Shown: positions 23,687 to 38,960 of the stretch, one piece after another
Layout of the letters: every line of letters starts with the position of its first letter
Numbering within the stretch: the first letter of the stretch is position 1
NCBI RefSeq assembly: GCF_029867415.1
Contig: NW_026705571.1
Span: 372,001-436,000 of the forward strand
Reading direction: 5' to 3'
Source: Vicia villosa
Lineage: Eukaryota > Streptophyta > Magnoliopsida > Fabales > Fabaceae
Length of the DNA stretch: 64,000 bases
Program-made: the position numbers and the translations under genes
The notes under the pieces: generated by a model
Database searches by the model: none
Told to the model about the DNA's origin: nothing
The model's input: the letters and a program-made list of their open reading frames with translations, nothing else

Positions 23687-25743
23687 TAACACCCTTCTAA
23701 AACCCCCGCGGAAATATAATAAATCAGAGTGAATTTACAACAAGGATGCTACAATTAATAAAATAAATAAAATACCAAGTCGTTTGTCATGCTTTATTAA
23801 ACCAAATATCAAAACATGTGTTTAGCACAGCGGAAACTCTTTTTAACAACGTTAAGAACATATCCAACAAATCAACAATACATAATCCATAACCAATAAT
23901 GGCAACAACGTATATCAAGTAACTCTAAGACTATCGACCCCCAGTGTTACAAGATCAGAGCATGACCGACACGACTCCATATAACCGGATAAACTCTACG
24001 AGTCATCCTCACCGGTCGCTTAAACCGCTACTTCAATCTGAAATCATCAAAGTAAGGGTGAGACTACATCATAATTAAATAGCATTATAAATCTTCCGAT
24101 ATAGAATTTCATAAGCAATTATCCACCCTACTTAGCATATTCAGATTTATCAATTCATACAAATCACAAGCACAAATCAAAAGATGCACCAATAACACCA
24201 CACAATCACAACACCGGATTTCATCCTGACATGTCACAATTTATACAAAGACCATGCAGACTCTTATGCATGTGGTACCAAAATTCGTGAATCACATTCA
24301 CAGGACTTCTCTCTTTGATACTGCCCTCTAGTCGCTCACACCCCACATGGGCACACGACTACTGCCTCATCGCTCACACCCCACATGGGCACACGATGAC
24401 TTCCCGCTAATCTCCGCACAATGGGAATTAGCCTTCCAATGCAAATGATTTGTGAATGAATGCACACATGTCACATACTTATAACATCATATCTCATCAT
24501 CAATCCGATGCTTAACATCGCTTATCACATCTTACCAACAACGTCACAACAAGTATGTACATGTATCATGCATCATTCAAAACAAATCAATCATCATCAT
24601 TCATCAAAACACATGATAACAACATTTACCATGAATAACATCCATCTGCATCATCATTCATCAAAACACATGATAACCATATTTACCACGAACAACATCC
24701 ATTTGCATAACAAGCAAAAGCAATCACTTTATAACAACACACATCATTACACATATTCAATCACGCGAACAACAGTTCATTGCACCTCATCAACCATGCA
24801 AAACAAGAATGAACCACATTTGAAAAAAAGCGATACTTTTCAAAATAAAATCAAGTTATTATTGTTTTCTTTATTTCATATGGTAAAGCATTCAATTTAA
24901 GGAACAAAGTCCAAAAAGGCATATAAAACGGACTTACGGTTTGAAAATTAGAGCTGTTTGAAGTTAGAATAGTTTTCAAAACGTGCTGCTGGAATTTGTA
25001 CTGGAACCCGGTTCGTCCCACATGGGAACCGGTTCCTGGACCCAAAAATGCCATTTTTTACGTTCTAACACAGTGGAACCCGGTTCCTCCCACATGGGAA
25101 CCGGTTCCCACGAACCCAGTAGCTGAAAAAAGTGATTTTTAAGACTTTTATGCATCCCAAACACATACCAACTCATACCATTACGAAATTGGTCATCGAT
25201 AACATCAAAATACTCCAAATACATGATTCTAATGCACAAACAACATACCATAACATCATGTAACAATACTACATCATCAATTGCAATCAATTCATCAAAT
25301 CATACATGTCAGTGTTGGTATTTCACAAAACCTAACATCCCAAATAGAGATTCTAATTCCTTAATTCAATCCTATCATCATCAAAATCATAATACTACAT
25401 AATTAGAGTAATCACCCCTTACCTTAGCCAAATTCTTCATCTTGGTCCTCTTCCTCTTTGGCTCCTCTTTACGTTCCTCAACTCTTCTCTTCAACTTCTC
25501 ATTTTCACGTTCTGACTCTTTTTCCTCTAACCTTCTCTTTTCCCAATGTCCTTATTATTTTATAAAAATAACATCAATTTAGTAATGGGCTTTACTAACT
25601 TAACACCTCTTTCTTACTAACATCACACCTGGCCCAGTACCACAAACCATTCTTTTCCAATTTATTTTCCACAAACCACCAATAATTCTAATCATTAATT
25701 AAATTTCCAATTAAATTAAAATTAGAAAATATGGGGTGTTACA
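23687..25743 (-). mobile_element. Solo LTR, Tekay/Del type
   Basis: TGTAACACCC...GGGGTGTTACA, 2057 bp, flanked by CCACG at 23682-23686 and 25744-25748. Its inner order parallels the Tekay LTR at 19798-22009 (CT-rich tract at 25435-25550, word cluster, GACxACGAGT-like block near 23995), so the sense strand is minus. No internal coding sequence, so it arose by LTR-LTR recombination. ORFs inside (24460-24900, 24976-25290) are not genes. Confidence 0.92.
25002..25110. repeat. GGAACCGGTTCC word cluster in solo LTR
   Basis: A 35-bp unit occurs at 25002-25036 and 25074-25108 with one visible mismatch. Each unit holds GGAACCCGGTTC and GGGAACCGGTTCC, joined by CCCACAT. GGAACCGGTTCC is a perfect 12-bp palindrome. 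Confidence 0.9.
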
Positions 25744-25748
25744 CCACG

Positions 25749-28360
<2,612 letters not shown>

Positions 28361-28364
28361 TTTA

Positions 28365-28667
28365 GAGCATCCACATCCATACCACCCAATTTGGTGGTAT
28401 AAATGGACCCCACTTGATATAATATATTATTTCACACTTCTCAATTATTTAAACCACCTAAATAAAATTTGTAAATATCCATACTACCCATCTAAAAATT
28501 TAAAATGGATCCCACTAATCACACAATATACACTAAAAAATTGAAAAGCACCGTAGCATTATTTGGATATGGTGGTTATTTAATACTACACCATTTGTAT
28601 TCAATTATCCATGCTATTCTGACACAAGTGGTACATGTGGCAAATACCACCCCCTATATTTATGCTC
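28365..28667. mobile_element. Small MITE, PIF/Harbinger-like
   Basis: Ends GAGCATCCACATCC and the reverse complement GAGCATAAATATAGG share a short terminal repeat (GAGCAT) and are flanked by TTA at 28362-28364 and 28668-28670. About 303 bp, AT-rich, with inner inverted similarity (TACCACCCAATTTGG versus GGGGGTGGTATTTG). No ORF with meaning. Confidence 0.6.
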
Positions 28668-30285
28668 TTAATGTAATAATATCAACAACTTTGTCTTTAA
28701 TAAATAAAGTAATGTAGTATGTTGACATGACGTTGAGTTCTGTGATCATATCATATTATATGTCATTACATGTATAGACAATATAGAGAAAAAACCGGTA
28801 TTTGCCACATCAACAACTTGTATCAATATTTTACATAACGTTATCTAAGATGAATAAAATTACATAGAAATCCTTATTCTGCTGACATGGCATGCTGTTA
28901 TTTGCTAATTCATGGATCACTTAGCATTTACAAAAGATAGGATCTACTTCATGTTCTTTCCGTATACTACACAATACAAGACAAGAGAATCTAATTTGCA
29001 TTATTTTTTGTATTTTTTAATTATTACTTTTTTTGTCCCACAAAAAATTATCTTTTTAAATCATTAATTGTAATAAATAAAGAAAAATAATAATTTTGTT
29101 AACTATATTAGTTGGTTCTTGTTAGCATTAAACTAGTGGAAAACAGACGTGTGTCTATTTGGTTTTTAAAATTGAATGTAGGTTATATATGGTTTTATTT
29201 TTAATAATCATTAATTAATTTATATGTTTTGAAATATAAAATTTTTAAACAAATTTTTTGAGAAAAGTTTTCTAACAGATCAATACTCACCGTGTAAATA
29301 GTTTGTTTTTGAATTTTTTTATATTTATAGCGTAAATTAAAATTAATTTTTGTAAAAATATGTTATTAAAAGAAATCTTATATGCAAAGAGTTCGATTAA
29401 AATAATATATATTTTTGAACCTATTTTTCTAAAAAATGTTTTAAAGATTTATTAAATAAAAATATATATGAATTATATATAATATATATACATTATTTAT
29501 AAGTTTAAAGATGGTGTATTATCATATAATATATATACGTTATTTATAAGTTTAAAGATAGTGTATTATTGAAATAAAATAATATTACACACACATTCAA
29601 TTAAATTTTTTAAATTTGTCAAGTCATATTAGTATCTTAAAAATAAAAACATAATTTGATGGGATATATTAATGTAAAAATATTTTATATTGTTAGTACA
29701 TATTCAATTTTTTCTTACTTATTTAATAAATTAAATTTTTTTTGAAAATAAAATTAAAAAAAAGTATATTAGTTAACTTTAAAATTATTTTTATATAATT
29801 ATATCAATACAATTAAAAAAATAAAAACTTCATAAATAATAAATATAATATTAATTAATGCGAAAAGTATCTTAAAGTTTGAGCAATATGAATATAAGCA
29901 ATTGTTTAATTATTCAATCTCTAACAATATTCTTTTTTTATTGTAAATAAAAAAATGTTAATATTTATAAATTAATAATATTTTAAATAAATACAATATC
30001 AATTAAAATGTATAATTAAATAATAATTAATAGCATATTTAAAACTGAATTTAATTTACAAATTTGACAATTATTATTTCGACAGATAAATAGAGTAATT
30101 TACAATATATATCACAATTACTACAACAATATAATACCAACAATTTATATGCATGCAATACATATGGACCACATATGAAAGTGCCTAGCTAGAGAGATAT
30201 GATAGTAATTTTGGAGTGATGCAAATTGATGAAATGAAATAGGTAGAGATAAGAGATGAATCGTTTTCAATGGAGTAATAAGATT
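28668..30285. other. AT-rich non-coding region downstream of the host gene
   Basis: No ORF, tandem repeat or element end recognised. The part nearest 30285 should include the 3' UTR and poly(A) site of the minus-strand gene. Confidence 0.6.
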
Positions 30286-32686
30286 TTAGTCATTGGTAGA
30301 GCCTTTGGAGGAATCTGAGATGATTTTCTGTAGCATCTGGTTTGTCTCTTCCTCGGACATTCGTTCGTCTTTACTCTTTGATTTTGCATACGCTTCAAAA
30401 AATTCTTTGTTCTCTTTCTCAAGCTCATTCCAAACTGCATTTATTAATGTAATAATATGTTTATTTAATGTACGGATGTAATTTGGTTCATAAATGTGAC
30501 TGTGATATGCAGTAGGCACGTGTACATTATCTTTGGTGTGAATGAAAGGTATCATACATAAATGAAACAAATTACTAACATGTTTACTTCTTACTTTATT
30601 CTCCTTAAATTTGTGAAGCTAGGACTTAAGTAAAATAATAAATTATTCAACATAGAATCATCACCTAAACACTTCATACCAATATATATAGAGGCTGTTT
30701 ATGTTGAATAATAGTATTATTATGATATGGAAATGTGTCATAATTATTAATATAGACTTGAGTCTTCTTTAGATTAAATATTTTATTTGTTACTTATAAT
30801 ATAAAAATTTATTAGGATACGGGTTTACATAAGTTTCCAAAGTCATTTTTATAGAAAATGATAAAATAAAGTTAAATTATTTTTATATATACCATATTAT
30901 TCTTTTAAAACAATTTTGAATAATTTATAAAAATAAATTTAAAAAATTATAAAAAATGTCACCAATTATTTTCTTATATTTTTTTAAAATAATATTGCAA
31001 AACTTATGCTAATAAATAAATTTAAATTAATTAATTTAAAGATGTTTTATGTTTACACCGCATATCTCCATAAATATTATGAGAGGTTGAACGTCTTTTT
31101 TTTTTTTTTTTTGCAATGCATAGAACAATTATGAGAGAGATATAAATCATCTTCTTCATTTTTTTCCTCCCTTCTTCTAACTCTCTATTTCTCTTAATCT
31201 CATTCTCTTAATCTAATTCTCTTATCATTAAAAAAACAAAAATATAATTAAGAGAGAAAATGAGATTAAAAAAGAGATAGTGAAAAAGGAGATAATAAGA
31301 GTAAAACGAAAGAGAAGATCCAAAGTAATTATAAGAGATTTTAAATAATAATTATATTTTAAATAAAAATATTATCATTATTATATGAATATGATAACAA
31401 AAATACTATAATTAAGCATGAATATTATCTTAAACCATGTATTCGATTTCCAGTCCTTGTATAACTAACCATTATAATTTAAATTCCAACAATATTTAAA
31501 CCACATAACTAATAATTATGATTGCTTCATATATATTAGTTGCTGCAAACAATACTTTATAATTAAACTTTTAATTATCATCATTTATGACAAATTTAGT
31601 AGTAGATTAAAATTTTCCTTCAACATATATCATAAAAGACTGAATTGAACAAATTGTTTTCATTAAAATTTTCTTTGAGAGTTCAGAAGAAAAAGGAAGA
31701 GAAAGACTTTTGAGACGGGAAAATTAAAAATAAAAATATTGTTATTTAAAAAACAAGTGTGCTTAGATAAAAAAATTTATAATTAATATATTTTAAATTT
31801 AAAGAGTATTATATTAACATAGATTGAACTTTAATTTTTTCATTATCTAATTCTTTTAAGAAAAACCAAACACTTATTCATTACAAATTTTGAATTTCTG
31901 AATTTTGAAAACGGTATTGAAACATGTTATTGAGAATTGAAATAAATTATTTAAAATTAATTTAAGTTATTATAATATTTTTAAAATTGAAAATTTATTA
32001 ATAATAAATATTTATTTATTACCCTCTATAATAAATACTTTACCGAAAAATTAAAAAAAAAATCTCTATTTTTTTCTCTACTCATGGCTCTTCAAAATCA
32101 TCCCTTTCCCTCTCCATATCTAAAGAGTACCTTGGTAAATTCTTAATACATGATCAAGCCTTTGAGGGCTTTATTTAGTTTATCAAACAAATTTAACTAG
32201 CTATAGTATAAATATGGCACACACATATCTATTAACTAGGTATAAGTTTAATTCTTAATTCTTAATTCTTAATTTTCATATGATCATATCTTTCATGCTT
32301 CAAAAATGAAAACCTTATCTCTATTATCTCTTCAATTTTGCATGACATGAAATTAAAGCATATATTAATTTTCCATATGATAATAACTCTTAAAAAACAA
32401 GATGTTTTAGAATGAAAGAGTAATTAATATTAAGAACATATTTACCAGTGGAAGTTATGACAGGCTTAATTTTTGCATGCTTAGAAAGAGCTTCCATGCA
32501 TTCTTCCTTTGTCATGTGAAAGATCAAACACTTCTCAATTAGGTGTTGCACCTAATTTTTACACAAACACATGTCAAGAAACCATGAATATGATTAAGAT
32601 CAATAGAATATAAAAAAATAGGTTGATGAAACTTTAGTTCTAACCATATGAATGTATGAAGCAGATGAAGAAGAAGGCTCTCCCAT
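30286..32686 (-). CDS. Plant protein 1589 family gene (PF09713/TIGR01589), 3 coding exons
   Basis: Coding exons on the minus strand: 32686-32645, 32551-32446 and 30434-30286, giving 98 residues. Introns (93 bp and about 2.0 kb) begin with GT and end with AG, and phases fit exactly. Exon 1 encodes MGEPSSSSASYIHM; exon 2 begins VQHLIEKCLIFHMTKEECME; exon 3 begins VWNELEKENKEFFEAYAKSK and ends SSKGSTND. This is the whole small plant-specific domain of unknown function (sometimes mis-annotated 'angiotensin-converting enzyme 2'), apparently intact. The start was chosen because it gives the usual length; a longer upstream frame lacks family features. Role unknown; no signal peptide or membrane segment; likely helical. 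The only host gene I can support here. Confidence 0.9.
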
Positions 32687-33010
32687 GATCCCAACACTAG
32701 AAATGGTAATTCTTGGTGAACTTGATAAGAAAATTGGTGTATTAGTGCAACTAGCTAGTGTGAAGCTAGGTAGGTGGAGAAGAGGTGCAAATATGATTTG
32801 ATATATGTAGCATATAAGATCTAATCTTAATGCAGGCGCAAGACAAATAGAGTACAATATAAAGTAGGGAGGGTGGTAAGGTGGGGCCAATAGTCCCACG
32901 TGAGAGATAAATGATAAATGGTGGAGAGGGGATTAGAAGAGATTGTAAATGACTATTCTTTGTGATTTTGTGTAAATTGCCAAGAGAGGTTTCTGCCTAC
33001 TTCACGTGAT
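32687..33010 (-). promoter_or_regulatory. Probable promoter/5' UTR of the PF09713 gene
   Basis: Contains two G-boxes CACGTG at 32897-32902 and 33003-33008, GTGGGAC motifs near each, and TATA-like CTTTATATTG on the minus strand near 32858. G-boxes bind bZIP/bHLH factors, so light or stress control is possible (inference). Confidence 0.45.
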
Positions 33011-33175
33011 TTGTGGGACCTCGACTAAATAAAATTCCTCAAAAACAGACAACAAACTTTGATCATCAACAATTATTATATATGATATTCTAATACCTAG
33101 TGTTAGTTAATACATTGTTAATAGACACCTTATGGTTTATAATATTTAAATTTAATATCATTATCATGTAAATTC

Positions 33176-33215
33176 TTTCTCTCTCTCTCTCTCTCTCTCC
33201 CTCCCTCCCTCCCTC
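33176..33215. repeat. (CT)n(CCCT)n microsatellite
   Basis: Compound CT then CCCT/CTCC repeat upstream of the host gene. No ORF of interest around it. Confidence 0.9.
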
Positions 33216-33429
33216 ATAGTTAGATGTTAGGAATATTTATTTGGGCTATAATATGTAGGTCAATTGACTAAGTTGAATTTTGATATTTGAATTAAAAAAC
33301 AGTCTATAAAAAATCTTTGATTAAAAATGTTCATATTAGATGATTGTAAGAAACATAGATGAAGCAACAGAATAATAAAGAACAGAAGAGATAGAGAAAT
33401 AAGCGGTAAAATAAATAATATAAGATAAA

Positions 33430-34640
33430 AGAGATAAGGGATAACAAGGTCACGCCCCAAATTTATTCTAGTTTGGCTTAAATCATTTGGCTTACTTCAG
33501 TCCTCATGAGTTTTTTTTTTTGAGATTTCCACTAAAACAATCTTTAAACTTTTTTAACAGGATCATCCTGAATGACAAAACAACTTGAGAATTTGCATAG
33601 GATTAACTCAACAACCTTATAAGTCAAGTTATAACTTTTACACAGACTCAACTCAAAAACTTTAAATAGCCAGAGTTTTTACACGAGCTTAGTTCAAGAA
33701 CATTAAACAATCAGAGCTTTGCATAGGCTTAGCTTAATAACTTTTATCCAAACTTTTCATAGGTTAGATCACAAGAGAATTATGTCTTTTGATAAACAAA
33801 TTTAGCACAAGATCAATACAATACAACTCTTAAAAGAAAATGTTCACTTTCTTAAAACTAAGAGACATAATTTTCTTAGTTTGAAATAAATGAGAGAAAG
33901 AAAAAATATTACAAATTTTCTATTACGAAATAAATGTACTTTGAAATGAGGAGAAACCTTCTTTATATAAGAAAAAATATAGTTCAAAAAGGAAACAACC
34001 AATGAACCTTTTTCATAATTTAATTGATTACAAATGTGTTATTAGATTAATCAAGATAAAATCGGAAAGTTTAAATTTCAACATTTCTTAATCGATAGGA
34101 GCCTCTTTAATTGATTTGGAGGTGTTACACTTTTATTTAATCAATTAGAAGTACCTCTTAATCCTTTAGACAATGTATTTTATCTTCCTAACTAATTAAA
34201 CAAGCTTTTAATCAATTAAACACTTGCCCTAATTTGTTTTAAGAAGTTTCATCAAAAGAAAAGAGGTTTGAAAATACTTTTTGTGTCTATGTGAATTACC
34301 TTAGTACCTCAAGATTTACTCTTGTTTATTTTAAATTAAATTGACCAATACTTGATAAAACACAAAACGCATAACCTAGCGAGCTTTTACACTTGCACAT
34401 CTTTGAGTTCCCAACTTCAAGACCACAACTTCAAGATTACAACTTCAAGAATTAAAATTTCTTTGTTTAATCCAATAATGTATGATGCTTTCTACTATAG
34501 CTTGAGATATTTGACTAATGATGCTTGAGATATCCTTTGGAATAGTCATCATGATCAAAACCATTTGACAATTGTCAGCATCACAATCTTTTGCAATTGT
34601 CATCATTTAAATCATTTGTCAATCTTAAGGATGCACTAGT
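33430..34640 (-). mobile_element. LTR-like fragment with tandem units (copia-type, unsure)
   Basis: Non-coding. Diverged units of about 40 bp with the phrase AGCTTAGTTCAAGAACATTAA at 33620-33780, followed by a TTAATCAATTAA/TTAATCGAT cluster at 34017-34222. Array plus word cluster resembles large copia LTRs read in reverse. Ends not found. Confidence 0.4.
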
Positions 34641-34644
34641 CCTT

Positions 34645-35961
34645 TGATAAGTTGTATTTTTTATTGTTTTTAATAGTTTAATTCTACCATTTTATCTAAG
34701 ATTTTTATTATGTCTTGTTCCATTTTACATATGTTTTCTTGTTATCTTTATGTTTCAAGAGTTTTAAGAGAGTTAGAGGTTTAAAGTCATGCTCAAGTGG
34801 AAAAGGAGCTAAGCTGAAAGATGCATTAAGATGTCGGGAGGTTTGAGCAAGAAAGCAGTGAAATTGACACTAACCAGGGGGCATTATAGCCTTAATTATC
34901 TCAAACATGTGGACTTTCTAGTTTTGCAAGATTGACACAAAAAACCACCATTATAGCCACCGCGTAGCGGGTATTACACTTGTTATGCCCCCAATGACCC
35001 TTGGGATTTTTGTTTTCTCTTATTTTGTTTCTTAGATTTTCCATTCCCCGTCTTTTACAAACTGATATAATCATGCTTAACTGTGAATTACTTCCCACCT
35101 TAATGGGTTTAAGGCTATATAAACACATTGTAACCTTGAATTAAGTTCTTTGACAATCTAGACATTCTGCATAATTTTAGTTTTCTTTCTAATTTCCATT
35201 TCCTTGTAATTTGAAGAACAAGCTCTGTTTCTTTTCTTTTCCGCATTTTCCAATTCATGTATTTACTTACTAAAATTTTAATTTGTGAAAAATGTGTATG
35301 TTTATAATTATTTATGTGTTTTCTATTACCATGAGTTAGTAATTTCATCAAAGACTTGGGATCACGAGGACAGTCTAAACGACCGACCTCGTGTAGACTT
35401 ATGTTATGAGAAAATACATGATTGCTTTGACCTTTTAGGGTATTTCACATAGATCTCTAAAAAGTAGGATAGAAACAAATATTTGTTGATACACTGAAAG
35501 GTGGAGACTAGAATCCGAGCTAAAGAGTTAAACATTTAAACTAAGGCTACTAATGTGTCCTAGGTTTAACCTGTAAATTTTTTTCACTTTTATGAAGATA
35601 GCTTTAATTATAGGATCTAGAATGAATGGATCAATCCTAAAAAAGTAGGTGATTCGTTGGTTCAAGGTACGGTCATATTTTGTGAAAGGAGATATGTCTA
35701 TTTTTATCTATTTTATTTCTGCAATTACACAATTCCTATAACATAATGAAAATTGGGATTTTACATGAATAAGTCATAGGTTGATAATCAGGATCCTAAG
35801 GATATACTTTATAAAATTCTAAATTGATCAAAATATTTCAAACCACATCATAATCATTTTAGCTTTCTATCAAACAAGTAAAATCACTAACCCAAAAAGT
35901 CTCTAGTAGAACAATAACTTTTTACAATATTAATAAAACTGTATCCTTCTGGAATATCGAG
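34645..35961 (+). mobile_element. Old Athila-type 5' LTR
   Basis: Starts TGATAAGTTG; TATA box TATATAAA at 35116-35123; ends before a degraded PBS at 35963-35982 whose TCGACGTCGTTG aligns with the Asp-type TGGCGCCGTTG with transition changes. A phrase near 34945 (ATAGCCACCGCGTAGCGGG) is typical of Athila LTRs. Confidence 0.65.
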
Positions 35962-36780
35962 TTTTCGACGTCGTTGTCTAGACTATTTTAGATACTTATT
36001 TTTCTAATTTCATTGGTTAGACTAAGACCTTGTTTTATTTTTTAAATTTTTTTTCTATTTTTTTTTAATTCGGAGAACCCCAAAGCCTTGGGAACCTTGC
36101 TGAACCCAATGACAAGATCAACCTATTTTTACATTTTAGACATAGACAACAACCAATGGATGCTGCCAATCGCACTTTGAAGGACTTCGTGTCTCAAACA
36201 ATATGGAACCTCATTCCAATATTGTGTGTCCCGCGGTGAACACAAATAATTTTGAGTTAAATCTGTTTTTACTATCAATGGTACAATAGAAGCATCTTTC
36301 TAAATCGCCGATAAATGATCCTAACACGTATTCGTCCATTTGTTTTGAATTCTGTGACACTTAAAAAATTAATGTAGTGACCAGCGAGGAGGTTAGATTT
36401 ATAATTTTTTCCATTATCGCTAAGAGAAAGAGCACGGGCATGGCTACAATCCTCACTTCCTCACTCCATTACGACGTGGGATTAGTTAAAACTTATGTTC
36501 TTAGTTAGAATTCATCGCCATATAAAATAACCCAACTGAGAAATCAAATTACTAAATTTACTCAAAAGGATGAGGAACTCCACTACGAAACATGGGAGCA
36601 ATTTAAGGAAATGCTTAGATTATGACCCCACATTTGACTTGAAATACAATTAATAGTCCACCTTTTACAATGATTTGTTATATACCACGAGAATGACAGA
36701 AGACGGGGCAGTGGGTGGGAAACTTATAGATAATAATAAAGATGAAGACTACACCCTTATATAGGATATGACACATAACC
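35962..36780 (+). pseudogene. Athila gag remnant
   Basis: Plus-strand translation at 36150-36640 gives gag pieces: ANRTLKDFVSQT near the start and ITKFTQKDEELHYETWEQFK near 36540-36610, the conserved Athila gag core. Interrupted by stops, no pol follows. Confidence 0.7.
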
Positions 36781-38245
36781 ATTATTAATAGGGAACAAGT
36801 CGTAGCTCCACTGAGCGAGCACCTAAAAAGGAGGAAAGTATGAGGTAGACGCCTTATACCACCTTAATGAAATTGCTCTATTTTCTTAGAATTTGTTTCT
36901 TAAGATTTGTTATTTGTCTTATTGGTTGTAGTTTACTTTATCATTTTAGTAATTGAGTTTACTCTCAATTAGATCATTGTGCATATCTTAGAATTGGTTT
37001 TTTTTAATTAAAATGTATTTTTCATGCATAAATAAAACCCTTTGCCTAAAGTCAATGTAAAGTGGTTCGAGTTAATAAGTCAAAAACTTGATTCAAGAAC
37101 CTCATATTTGCATGGTTCAAGTCGGACAAATTCTAGATTCGATCATAAAATTTTTAATTCTTAAAATTTCAATGTGACTCAAATCATAAACAAATTAAGT
37201 AAATCAGGATTTCTTCTAATAGAGTGATTCAAACTGCATGATCTCCTGAATCAAATCGCAAGAAAGGTTGATTCGCATTTCACCCAAGGTTCATAATGTG
37301 GAGTTTTATTCTAGTAGTATGATTCAAATCAAGGATTTATTTTACTCAAATCACATGAATCAAGTCATGGGTACAAAATATGAGTTTTATGTTCGTGATT
37401 TATATCATTCTCTCATTTGACTCGAATCATGATCTTTGCTTTTGACTCGAATCATAAGGTTCATTTTACTCATTTTTAGTGCCTCAAATTAAACATATAT
37501 ACAAACAAAATTTTACCTCTCTATCTAATAACAACACATATTTCGCAAATTTTTGAAAAGCCATTTAGCCGTTTGAGTTTTAGATCAAAGAATCAAGTAG
37601 TGACTGTATACCTTGGATGGACAATCCGACAAAGGAAAAAGACAGGTTTTATTCTCCAAAAGACTTTAGTAGGACCTAATGAAGGTTTTTGGAGATGACG
37701 TTGAGAGTTTCTAGTTCCTTCCGCTAGATCAGGGGCTTAGACAATGGATATCTTGCAAATAGAGGCTTGGAGTAGAACTTTGTATCTGAGAAGGTGACCT
37801 AGTTCAAGATCAAGTGAAGCTCTTGTGGAATTCATCCTCGTGAGCTCTATACATTAGAAAATGTTCAAATTGAAGTTACTTATATGGTTATTTTAGTTTT
37901 TTACACTTTCAGATATCATATGATTGTATTGAAAGACACATTGTAATATTATCAAATATTGGAAGACTAACGAATTTCCAATGATTAATGATTGGAGACT
38001 AGATTAGGTGCAAGCAATGACAAACGCATAAAACCAATATAAATATGGGTGTATTTTTCACTATCCTTCTCTTTAAATTACTTTATAGATTTGTATGATC
38101 TTAGGGTTTATCGCTTTCTAGAATCGTGTGCCGCTATGTTTATCAATTATAGTGATTATTGTGTAATAAGTGTATGTCTGTGTAGCAATCTTTCTGTTGA
38201 TTATAGTTGTAAAACTTGTAATATTAGATTTTTATTTCAATTAAT
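36781..38245. other. Unassigned LTR-like stretch with GATTCGAATC cluster
   Basis: No gene. 37055-37465 contains about a dozen copies of GATTCAA/GACTCGAATCA-like words. The rest is AT-rich and resembles a copia LTR leader near 37890-38240, but ends are undefined. Confidence 0.4.
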
Positions 38246-38960
38246 AAAGTTATATTTAGAAAAAATATCATTTTTGGTCCTTTAACTTTATCTTGGGGTC
38301 CATTTTGGTCCCTTAATTTTTAAAAGTGTCAATGTAGTTCCTTATGTCTTCTAAGAGTGTCATTTAAGTCCTTTCTGTCAAATTCTCACCAACGGCGTCT
38401 ATTTTTGCATGTGTGGCATATGACGTGACATATTTTTTAATTTTATTTTTGTTTTATTTTAATCACCAAGGTCATAAAAAATTTTAAAAAATCCAAAATA
38501 ATACAACTTCCTGGAATCAAACCAACAACCTCACTTTCAATAGGGCTCACATCTACCAACCCAACTACTATTCACTTGTTAAATATAAATCCCTTGATAT
38601 ATTCTTATAATTTTAAATGAGAGTCAAACCACTTTCTGTCCCCAAATATGTTGTTGCACTACTCATTCCTTCATCAGATCAAACTTCTAAACAACACAAT
38701 CATTGTTTTTTTTTATTAAAACATGAAAATGGAAACTAAACTAACACTAAATTTCTTGAAAATGTATAATTAGTCTTCTCACAAAAAGCTCAATCAACAT
38801 AGGTTTTTTTAATTAACAAGATATTCTTACAAGTGCATATGTAATAAATTATCTCCCAAGTATTGTTACAAACAACCATAAGGGAATGTATTGTCTAACT
38901 TTATCACGAGAAAAGCTTAATACACAATATACTATTGTCCAAACCATTACATTGCATCAG
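38246..38960. mobile_element. Mutator-like/MITE terminus (tentative)
   Basis: ATCATTTTTGGTCCTTTAAC and TTTTGGTCCCTTAATTTTT at the left, then CCAACGGCGTC and GTGGCATATGACGTGACA, are typical of legume elements whose ends read 'TTTTTGGTCCC'. On the minus strand 38590-38510 carries AGTTGGGTTGGTAGATGTG and GGTTTGATTCC, another tRNA-like module. The right boundary toward the LTR is approximate. Confidence 0.4.

Noticed and set aside
24460..25290. ORFs in the solo Tekay LTR
   Set aside because: Lie wholly inside a non-coding LTR defined by ends and TSD; low-complexity translations.
30293..30481. Plus-strand ORF over the host-gene exon
   Set aside because: Antisense of exon 3 of the PF09713 gene.
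31096..31113. Poly(T) run as LINE/SINE tail
   Set aside because: Isolated homopolymer in the AT-rich intron, no element body or TSD seen.
32600..32899. 99-residue ORF starting upstream of the host gene
   Set aside because: Reads through the first intron and the 5' UTR; the spliced 98-residue product matches the family length.
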